A stretch of 11,056 bases of DNA from Pseudomonadota bacterium (GTDB lineage Bacteria > Pseudomonadota > Gammaproteobacteria > Steroidobacterales > Steroidobacteraceae). The notes below the pieces were generated by a model. The model ran no database searches and was not told the DNA's origin. It was given only the letters and a program-made list of their open reading frames with translations. Every line of letters starts with the position of its first letter. Within the stretch, counting starts at the first letter, position 1. The position numbers were made by a program, and so were the translations under genes. The DNA is taken from contig JAPTUI010000505.1 of NCBI GenBank assembly GCA_028067895.1, positions 1-11,056 on the forward strand. Reading direction: 5' to 3'. Positions 1 to 5,363 of this stretch are shown piece after piece.

Positions 1-457
1 CGGACTCGTCGTAGTTCGGGACGAAATCGACGGTGTCCTTCTCGATGTCCGCCAGCAGCTCGTGCGCCAGACGCGACATGCGCACCTCGGTGTAGCGCAT
101 CGCCGCGGGGGTATCCCCGTCGACCGAGCCGAAGTTGCCCTGTCCGTCGACCAGCAGGTAGCGCATCGAGAACGGTTGCGCCATGCGCACGATCGTGTCG
201 TACACCGCGGTATCACCGTGCGGATGGTACTTACCGATCACGTCGCCGACGACGCGCGCGGACTTCTTGTACGGCTTGTTCCAGTCGTTGCCGAGCTCGC
301 GCATCGCGAACAGCACGCGCCGGTGCACCGGTTTCAGCCCATCGCGCACATCGGGCAGCGCGCGCCCCACGATCACGCTCATGGCGTAATCGAGGTACGA
401 CTGGCGCATCTCCTCTTCGAGGCTGACGGGCAGGACTTCGCGTGCGATCTCGGACAT
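1..457 (-). CDS. gyrA: DNA gyrase subunit A, N-terminal part (runs off left edge)
   Basis: This is the breakage-reunion subunit of DNA gyrase, which with GyrB introduces negative supercoils into DNA using ATP. Only the first 152 residues are in the window. They align without gaps to the start of E. coli GyrA: the SYLDYAMSVIVGRALPDVRDG block, then KPVHRRVL, KKSARVVGDVIGKYHPHGD and GNFGSVDGD. The catalytic tyrosine that bonds to DNA is Tyr122 in AMRYTE (codon at 92-94). In the quinolone-resistance region, position 83 is Thr (codon at 209-211) where E. coli has Ser, and position 87 is the usual Asp (197-199). The ATG at 455-457 gives the family N-terminus (MSEIAREVLPVSLEEE) exactly. The upstream ribosome site is poor. 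The gene is divergent from ubiG. Identification is certain; the winged-helix/tower remainder and the C-terminal domain lie outside the window. Confidence 0.98.
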   Translation of the reverse strand, partial: MSEIAREVLPVSLEEEMRQSYLDYAMSVIVGRALPDVRDGLKPVHRRVLFAMRELGNDWNKPYKKSARVVGDVIGKYHPHGDTAVYDTIVRMAQPFSMRYLLVDGQGNFGSVDGDTPAAMRYTEVRMSRLAHELLADIEKDTVDFVPNYDES

Positions 458-485
458 CGGGCCTAGGGGATCTGCCAAAACCGCA

Positions 486-494
486 ATGTTAGCA
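486..494 (-). promoter_or_regulatory. Candidate extended -10 promoter element for gyrA
   Basis: On the minus strand this reads TGCTAACAT, an extended -10 (TGn followed by TAACAT, 4 of 6 matches to TATAAT). It sits about 29 nt upstream of the gyrA ATG. A TTGCGC that could be a -35 lies about 24 nt upstream, too far for a standard spacer, so if real it would rely on the extended -10. This is a pattern match only. Confidence 0.35.
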
Positions 495-536
495 CGGGGG
501 GCCCACCTTCGCGCTGCGCAAGGACGCCGGATGAAC

Positions 537-549
537 GATAATCGCGATT
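537..549 (+). promoter_or_regulatory. Candidate -10 element and overlapping 10-bp palindrome upstream of ubiG
   Basis: GATAAT at 537-542 matches the -10 consensus at 5 of 6 positions and is one of the few AT-rich spots in the divergent gyrA/ubiG gap. No good -35 is visible at 16-18 nt (CTGCGC at 514-519 is weak). The perfect palindrome AATCGCGATT (540-549) overlaps its 3' half and could be an operator, but a 10-bp palindrome may be chance. A start here would give a leader of roughly 55 nt before the ubiG ATG. Confidence 0.35.
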
Positions 550-573
550 GCCGCCGCATGGCGAGCGCCGTCA

Positions 574-588
574 GGCCCGAACCGGGCC
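574..588 (+). other. Short hairpin in the ubiG leader
   Basis: GGCCCG and CGGGCC form a perfect 6-bp GC stem around an AAC loop. It ends about 8 nt before the AGG of the ubiG ribosome site (597-599), so it could modestly affect translation initiation. No known riboswitch is recognised. Short stems like this are common at this GC content. Confidence 0.3.
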
Positions 589-604
589 CGTTGAGCAGGT
601 GACT

Positions 605-1339
605 ATGCAAACCACAGCCGAACCGCACACCGCCGCGCGCGGTGGCACGAACGCCGAAGCCGCCGAGATCGGCAAATTCGACGCCATCGCCGGGCGCTTC
701 TGGGACGAGCACGGCCCGTTCCGGCCCCTGCACCTGCTGAACCCGGTGCGCATGCGCTTCATCACCGAGCGCTGCGCGACCGCAGGGGCGCGCGCGCTCG
801 ACGTCGGCTGCGGCGGCGGCCTGGTCTCCGAGGCGCTCGCGCGCGCTGGCGCGAGTGTCTGCGGCATCGATCTCGCCGCCGGCATGATCGACGTGGCTGC
901 GCTGCACGGTGCAGCGCATGGCCTGTCGATCGAGTACCGGGTCGCCTCGGCCGAGACGCTCGCCGCCGAGCAGCCCGGCGCATTCGACATCGTCACCTGC
1001 ATGGAGATGCTCGAGCACGTGCCTGATCCACGCGCGATGCTCGGCACGCTCGCGCAGCTGGTGCGCCCCGGCGGCTCGCTCTTCGCCTCGACGCTGAATC
1101 GCAACCTGAAGTCATTCCTGGTGGCGATCGTCGGGGCCGAGTACCTGCTCTCGGTGGTGCCGCGCGGCACGCACGAGTACGAGCGCTTCATCCGCCCGAG
1201 TGAGCTGATCCGCTGGGCCCGCCCGTTCGGGCTCGAGGCACGCGCGCTCACCGGCGTGACGCTGAGCCCGCTCGGCTCAGCGCGCCTCAGCGCCGATCCG
1301 TCCGTCAACTACATCGCGCAGCTGGTGCGCACCGCCTAG
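605..1339 (+). CDS. ubiG: Ubiquinone biosynthesis O-methyltransferase UbiG
   Basis: UbiG is an S-adenosylmethionine-dependent enzyme that performs both O-methylations in ubiquinone synthesis, including the final step from 3-demethylubiquinol to ubiquinol, at the inner membrane. The 244-residue product has the family length. SAM motif I is LDVGCGGG (residues 65-72). The UbiG hallmark CMEMLEHVPDP spans about 132-142; its Glu134, Glu137 and His138 correspond to the metal-linked residues described for E. coli UbiG. STLNRNLKSFLVAIVGAEYLLSVVP (about 162-186) corresponds to the segment proposed to contact membrane lipid, and DPSVNYI sits near the C-terminus. I chose ATG 605 because AGG at 597-599 gives a ribosome site with a 5-nt spacer and the N-terminus matches homologues. 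An in-frame TTG at 548 would add 19 residues and would lie on the predicted promoter. rmuC follows after 9 nt, suggesting co-transcription. Confidence 0.95.
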   Translation: MQTTAEPHTAARGGTNAEAAEIGKFDAIAGRFWDEHGPFRPLHLLNPVRMRFITERCATAGARALDVGCGGGLVSEALARAGASVCGIDLAAGMIDVAALHGAAHGLSIEYRVASAETLAAEQPGAFDIVTCMEMLEHVPDPRAMLGTLAQLVRPGGSLFASTLNRNLKSFLVAIVGAEYLLSVVPRGTHEYERFIRPSELIRWARPFGLEARALTGVTLSPLGSARLSADPSVNYIAQLVRTA

Positions 1340-1348
1340 CGTGCGCGC

Positions 1349-2623
1349 ATGAGCATCGCTCTCGCTGTCATCGCGGCGCTCCTCACCGGGGCGCTGCTCG
1401 GATTTCTCCTCGGCCAGGTGCGCGCGATGAAACGTACCGCGGTGCTGAGCGCGCAGCTGCAAGCCGAGCGCAGTGCCGCCAGCGAGCGCAGCGCGGCGCT
1501 GGAGGTCTCCGAGCGGCGCCTGCGCGAGAGTTTCGAGTCCCTCGCCGCGCAGGCGCTGAAGAACAACAGCGAGATGTTCCTCGCCGTGGCGCGCGAGACG
1601 CTCGGGCGCGAGCAGGCGCTCGCCCAGGGCGGACTGAAGGCGCGCGAGACGGCGATCGCGCAGCTGCTCGAGCCGCTGCGCGCGGCGCTGGAGAAGACCG
1701 AGCAGCAGGTCCAGGCGCTCGAGCGCGAACGGCGCGAGGCCTACAGCGCGCTGCGCACCCAGATCGAGTCGCTCGCGAACGGCCACAGCCAGTTGCAGCG
1801 CGAGACGCGCAACCTCGTCACCGCGCTGCGCCGACCCGAGGTGCGCGGCCGCTGGGGCGAGCTGACGCTGCGCCGTCTGGTGGAGCTCGCCGGTCTCAGC
1901 GAACACTGCGACTTCACCGAACAGGCGCACCTCGCCGGGGCGGAGGGCGTGCTGCGCCCGGACCTCGTGGTGCACATGCCCGAGGCGCGCGATCTGGTGA
2001 TCGACGTCAAGACGCCGCTTGATGCGTACCTCGAGGCGCTCGAGGCGCCGAGCGAAGAGGCGCGCCAGAGCGCGCTGCGCCGCCACGCCCAGCAACTCGA
2101 TGCGCGCATCCGCGAGCTCGCCGCGAAGGCCTACTGGGCGCAATTCGAGCACAGCCCGCAGTTCGTCGTGCTGTTCCTGCCCGGCGATCAGTTCCTCGGT
2201 GCGGCGCTCGCCGAGCGGCCCGAGCTGATCGAAGGGGCGCTCGCACAGAACATCATCATCGCCACGCCCTCGACGCTGATGGCGCTGTTGAAGACGGTGG
2301 CCTACGGCTGGCGCCAGAGCGCGCTGGCGGACAATGCCGCGCTGGTGCGCGCCCTCGGCCAAGAGCTGTACCGGCGGCTCGGCAGCTTCACCGGGCATCT
2401 GCAGCGGCTCGGGCAGCGCCTCGAGGGGTCGGTCGATGCCTACAACGCGGCGGTCGGATCGCTCGAGCGGCAGGTGCTGCCGCAGGCGCGCCGCTTCAGC
2501 GAACTCGGCGTGCCGACCGAGGGGCCGCTCGAGGAACTCGCGCCGATCGAGCAGCCGGTGCGCTCGGTGAGTGCACGCACGGCCGGGGAGCTCGGCGCCG
2601 GGGCGCCCTCAGAGGGCCTCTGA
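1349..2623 (+). CDS. rmuC: RmuC family protein (DNA recombination protein)
   Basis: RmuC limits inversions between short inverted repeats in E. coli; its mechanism is unclear and a nuclease role is predicted. The 424-residue product starts with a hydrophobic segment (about residues 3-22, ALAVIAALLTGALLGFLLG), probably an N-terminal membrane anchor. A long charged, heptad-like coiled coil (about 33-155) follows, then the RmuC core from about 160. The signature RGRWGELTLRRLVELAGL is at 166-183. The core contains RPDLVV (Asp205) and VIDVK (Asp219, Lys221), spaced like a PD-(D/E)xK nuclease site, the fold to which RmuC is assigned. Conserved VLFLPGDQF and NIIIATPSTLMALLKTVAYGW blocks follow. The length is slightly below E. 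coli RmuC (475). The gene starts 9 nt after ubiG without a clear ribosome site, suggesting coupling. Its last 15 bp overlap the convergent rluB end. Confidence 0.93.
   Translation: MSIALAVIAALLTGALLGFLLGQVRAMKRTAVLSAQLQAERSAASERSAALEVSERRLRESFESLAAQALKNNSEMFLAVARETLGREQALAQGGLKARETAIAQLLEPLRAALEKTEQQVQALERERREAYSALRTQIESLANGHSQLQRETRNLVTALRRPEVRGRWGELTLRRLVELAGLSEHCDFTEQAHLAGAEGVLRPDLVVHMPEARDLVIDVKTPLDAYLEALEAPSEEARQSALRRHAQQLDARIRELAAKAYWAQFEHSPQFVVLFLPGDQFLGAALAERPELIEGALAQNIIIATPSTLMALLKTVAYGWRQSALADNAALVRALGQELYRRLGSFTGHLQRLGQRLEGSVDAYNAAVGSLERQVLPQARRFSELGVPTEGPLEELAPIEQPVRSVSARTAGELGAGAPSEGL
2609..2623. repeat. Palindrome shared by the overlapping ends of rmuC and rluB
   Basis: The 15-bp convergent overlap is TCAGAG-GGC-CTCTGA, perfect 6-bp arms around GGC. 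The TGA at each end is the stop codon of one gene. As a result rmuC ends PSEGL and the rluB homologue ends PSEAL. Three further pairs (2606-2608 with 2625-2627, bulging 2624) could extend the hairpin to 9 bp. No U-tract follows on either strand, so terminator function is only a possibility. Confidence 0.6.
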
Positions 2624-3421
2624 CGGGGCACTCGGTGGCGGCGGCGCGAGCAGCGCCTCGATCTCCGCGCCCGAGAGCGCCCGGAAATGCCCCCGCGGCA
2701 GGGCGCGCTCGAGCTGCAGCGGACCGAGCTGCGTGCGCAGCACGCGACTGACGCGTGCGGCCTGACGCTCGAAGAGCTGGCGGATGTCCTTGCCGCTCGC
2801 TCCCTCGACCTTCAGGGCGTACCAGCGGTTGGTACCCTCCCCGCCGGCACTCTCGCAGCCGAGTACCCGCAGCTGCACGCCGCGGTCGAGCACCCCGCCG
2901 AGCACCCCTTCGAGCTGCTCGGCGCTGAGCTCCCCGAGCACCCGGACGCTGAAGGCGCTGATCCAGTGACGCACCCGTCGCTGCAGCCGCGCAGCACTCT
3001 CGCCGTCCCCGCAGAGCAATTCCAGTCCGCCGTCGATGCGCGGCATGGGGCTGATCAGCACGAACCGCCGGCCGGCCCGGCGCGGCAGGCGCTCGAGCAG
3101 CGGCACGCTCTCGGGCGCATCCTCCGGGACGGCATCGAGCCGCTCGCCGCTCGAGCGGTGATAGATGAACACCTGGCCGCCGCCCGCCGGGGCGCGCTGG
3201 CGCACCAGGCGTCCATCGAGACGCACCTGATCGCCCGGCCCGACCCGCACCCCGAGGCTCGCCGGCGCACCGTTGACGGTCAGCCGGCCAGCCCGAATCC
3301 AGTCCTCGGCCTCGCGGCGCGAGGCGAGCCCGGCCTGCGCGAGCACTTTCTGCAGCCGCTCCGGCGTGCCGTGCGGTTCGGTACGCGCCGCGGGCCGGCG
3401 CGACGGACGTCGGGTGGGCAC
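2609..3421 (-). CDS. rluB: RluB-like S4-domain protein of the pseudouridine synthase family, with divergent active-site motifs
   Basis: Canonical RluB converts U2605 of 23S rRNA to pseudouridine. Here a basic N-terminal stretch (1-20) precedes an S4 RNA-binding domain (about 21-75, ERLQKVLAQAGLASRREAE). An RluB-like body follows: LLERLPRRAGRRF, SVRVLGEL, GGEGTNRWY, VSRVLRTQLGPLQLERALPRG. Key catalytic motifs differ. Aligned without gaps, GRLD reads SPMP (124-127), although PRID just after (Asp130) could supply the Asp if a 3-residue shift is allowed. The active-site Tyr of EYAVRV is Phe157, and GRNREVRR reads GASGKDIR (207-214). I chose GTG 3419-3421, one nt after the scpB stop, with GGGGAG about 10 nt upstream. 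ATG 3472 would overlap scpB by 50 nt with its purine-rich stretch directly abutting the start. Family membership is firm; RluB activity is uncertain. It is the last gene of the yciO operon. Confidence 0.85.
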   Translation of the reverse strand: MPTRRPSRRPAARTEPHGTPERLQKVLAQAGLASRREAEDWIRAGRLTVNGAPASLGVRVGPGDQVRLDGRLVRQRAPAGGGQVFIYHRSSGERLDAVPEDAPESVPLLERLPRRAGRRFVLISPMPRIDGGLELLCGDGESAARLQRRVRHWISAFSVRVLGELSAEQLEGVLGGVLDRGVQLRVLGCESAGGEGTNRWYALKVEGASGKDIRQLFERQAARVSRVLRTQLGPLQLERALPRGHFRALSGAEIEALLAPPPPSAPSEAL

Positions 3422-3422
3422 G

Positions 3423-4379
3423 TCAGTCGTGCTCCCCGCCCGCACTCGCCTGCATCTGCCGCCGCGGCGCATCCTCTTCTTCGTCGTTCACAGCGTGCTC
3501 GTCGCCCTGAACGGCCACCGCATCGCTCTGCGGCGCAGCCTGCAGATCGGCCTCCGGCTCGCCCGCGTCCTCCTGAAGGTCCCCGGGCGTGTCCTCGACG
3601 CTTTCCGCCGCGACGCTCAGGGACTCCTCGACGGGCTCGGCATCGATCGGCTCGGCCTGTCGCTCCACGCCGAGCTCACTGTCGAGGCTGCCTTGCGGCG
3701 CGTCCGCCGGTGCTACCGTCTCATCCGAAACACCAGCGGCGCCAGCGGCAGACGCCGCGGCGTCTGCCGCGCCATCGCCGGGCGCATCGGCCGCGGCGTC
3801 ACGCTCGGGCGCCCCGGCGCTCGCGGCCAGATCGAGCTGCAGGTTCAGATCCGTCAGCGCCTTCAACTCCGCGAGCGGCGGCAGGTCATCGAGGCCGGAG
3901 AGCCCGAAGTAATCCAAAAACTCCCGCGTCGTGCCGAGCAGCTCGGGCCGGCCCGGCACGTCGCGCTGGCCGACCACGCGCACCCAGTTGCGCTCGAGCA
4001 GCGTCTTGACGATGTTGGGATTGACCGCGACGCCGCGCACGTCCTCGATCTCCCCGCGGGTGATCGGCTGGCGGTAGGCGATCAGCGCCAGCGTCTCGAG
4101 CAACGCACGCGAGTAGCGCGCCGGACGCTCCGGCCAGAGCCGCGAGACTTCGGCGGCGAACTCGCGGCGCACCTGGATGCGCCAGCCCGAGGCGGTGTGT
4201 TTGACCTCGATGGCCCGCTCGGCGTAGTCGGCCGTGAGCTGCTCGAGCGCCGCGCCGAGCGCCACCTCGTCCGGGCGCGCCGTCTCATCGAACAGCTGGC
4301 CGAGCTCCGCGAGCGTCAGCGGCCGTCCAGCGGCGAGCAGCGCCGCCTCGATCACGTTCCTCACATACGATTCAATCAT
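3423..4379 (-). CDS. scpB: Segregation and condensation protein B, with a long acidic C-terminal tail
   Basis: ScpB is a winged-helix (kite) subunit that dimerises and binds the kleisin ScpA, forming the SMC-ScpAB condensin that organises and segregates the chromosome. The 318-residue product has the normal core in residues 1-170: two winged-helix regions, with the hallmark ALLETLALIAYRQPITRGEIEDVRGV at about 92-117. NPNIVKTLLERNWVRVVGQRDVPGRPELLGTT and FLDYFGLSGLDDLPPL follow. ScpB proteins are usually about 180-200 residues; here residues 188-318 form an extra low-complexity tail rich in Ala, Asp, Glu and Pro, probably disordered. ATG 4377-4379 is chosen because it gives the family N-terminus (MIESYVRNVIEAALL) and has AAGAGA about 6 nt upstream. 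ATG 4385 two codons earlier is possible. The start overlaps the scpA stop by 8 nt, implying translational coupling. Confidence 0.95.
   Translation of the reverse strand: MIESYVRNVIEAALLAAGRPLTLAELGQLFDETARPDEVALGAALEQLTADYAERAIEVKHTASGWRIQVRREFAAEVSRLWPERPARYSRALLETLALIAYRQPITRGEIEDVRGVAVNPNIVKTLLERNWVRVVGQRDVPGRPELLGTTREFLDYFGLSGLDDLPPLAELKALTDLNLQLDLAASAGAPERDAAADAPGDGAADAAASAAGAAGVSDETVAPADAPQGSLDSELGVERQAEPIDAEPVEESLSVAAESVEDTPGDLQEDAGEPEADLQAAPQSDAVAVQGDEHAVNDEEEDAPRRQMQASAGGEHD
3745..3770. repeat. Perfect 26-bp palindrome inside scpB
   Basis: Arms 3745-3757 (GCGGCAGACGCCG) and 3758-3770 are exact reverse complements with no spacer, and pairing stops outside them. It lies in the Ala-rich part of the ScpB tail, encoding about residues 205-213. 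It could form a cruciform or a strong mRNA hairpin, or be a protein-binding site. Alternating GCC/GCG alanine codons may contribute by chance. No second copy was noticed in the window. Confidence 0.7.
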
Positions 4380-5355
4380 CCGCATTCTCTTGGCTATCGG
4401 GTGTCTCGGCCTCGTCTGCAAACGCCGCCGCATCATCCTCGACGACGGGCTCGGCCCCTTCGTCCAGCTCGGCGGACCGGGACTGCGCCTCCTGCTCGCC
4501 CACCACGCGCAGCGCCGGCTTGCCGGGGCGCACGTGCAGGGGCGCATAGGGCTCGGACTGCACGATGTCGATCAGACCCTCGCGCACCAGCTCGAGGATC
4601 GCCATGAAGGTCACCGTGACCCCCATGCGGCCCTCCTCGGGCTTGAACAGCCGCCCGAACTCGATGAACCCGCCGCGCTCGAGACTCGCGAGGATGTTGC
4701 CCATGCGCTCGCGCACCGAGAGCGCCTCTCGCTGGATGTGATGATGCGCGAACATCTCGGAGCGCACCACGACCTCCTGGAACGCCAGCAGCATCTCCTT
4801 CAGCGTCACCTCCGGCAGCGCGCGCACCACCTGACGGTCGCGCAGCTCCGCGCCTGCCACGAAGTGATCGCGCTCGAGGCGCGGCAGCGCATCGATGCGC
4901 TCCGCGGCGCGCTTGAACCGCTCGTACTCCTGCAGGCGGCGCACCAGCTCGGCGCGCGGATCCTCCTCGCCATCGCCCTCGGCGCTCTTCGGCCGCGGCA
5001 GCAGCATGCGCGATTTGATCTCCGCGAGCGTCGCGGCCATCACCAGGTACTCCCCGGCGAGCTCGAGCTGCAGATCCTGCATCAGCTCGATGTAGCGCAT
5101 GTACTGGCGGGTGATCTCCGCCAACGGGATGTCGAGGATGTCCAGGTTCTGCCGCCGGATCAGGTACAGCAGCAGATCGAGCGGCCCCTCGAAGGCCTCG
5201 AGGAACACCTCGAGGGCCTGCGGCGGGATGTACAGGTCGCGCGGCAGCTCGGTCACCGGCTCGCCGTTGACCACCGCGAAGGGCATCTCCACCTGCTCAG
5301 GCGCGGACGGCGCTTCGCCCGCGGCGGCCGTCGGTTCGGGATTCGTCTGGCTCAT
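4372..5355 (-). CDS. scpA: Segregation and condensation protein A (kleisin)
   Basis: ScpA is the bacterial kleisin that bridges the head and neck of the SMC dimer and binds ScpB, acting on the nucleoid. The 327-residue product has an unconserved N-terminal stretch (1-46), then the canonical kleisin N-terminal domain: FLEAFEGPLDLLLYLIRRQNLDI (51-73) and PLAEITRQYMRYIELMQDLQLELAGEYLVMAATLAEIKSRMLLP (77-120). A charged linker and middle region follow. The C-terminal winged helix is about 205-285 (VTFMAILELVREGLIDIVQ). Residues 286-327 are a strongly acidic tail, matching the style of the ScpB tail. ATG 5353-5355 is 8 nt after the trpS stop, with only a weak ribosome site, so translation may be coupled. 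The gene overlaps scpB by 8 nt. The partner smc gene is not in this window. Confidence 0.95.
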   Translation of the reverse strand: MSQTNPEPTAAAGEAPSAPEQVEMPFAVVNGEPVTELPRDLYIPPQALEVFLEAFEGPLDLLLYLIRRQNLDILDIPLAEITRQYMRYIELMQDLQLELAGEYLVMAATLAEIKSRMLLPRPKSAEGDGEEDPRAELVRRLQEYERFKRAAERIDALPRLERDHFVAGAELRDRQVVRALPEVTLKEMLLAFQEVVVRSEMFAHHHIQREALSVRERMGNILASLERGGFIEFGRLFKPEEGRMGVTVTFMAILELVREGLIDIVQSEPYAPLHVRPGKPALRVVGEQEAQSRSAELDEGAEPVVEDDAAAFADEAETPDSQENADD

Positions 5356-5363
5356 CGGTGCGG

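Noticed and set aside
548..604. Upstream in-frame TTG start for ubiG, adding 19 residues
   Set aside because: It has no ribosome site, lies on the predicted promoter, and adds sequence absent from UbiG homologues; ATG 605 has an AGG at the right distance.
1277..2398. A 373-codon minus-strand open frame opposite rmuC
   Set aside because: It mirrors the RmuC codons and shows no family motif, while the plus strand carries all RmuC signatures.
3422..3472. Upstream ATG (3472) as the start of the rluB homologue
   Set aside because: It would overlap scpB by 50 nt and has its purine-rich stretch directly against the ATG. GTG 3421 has a GGGGAG at a workable distance and starts right after the scpB stop. 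I keep it as a possible alternative.
2687..4009. A 440-codon plus-strand open frame opposite rluB and scpB
   Set aside because: Arg/Pro-rich composition typical of GC-rich antisense frames; no domain, and the opposite strand carries two clear genes.
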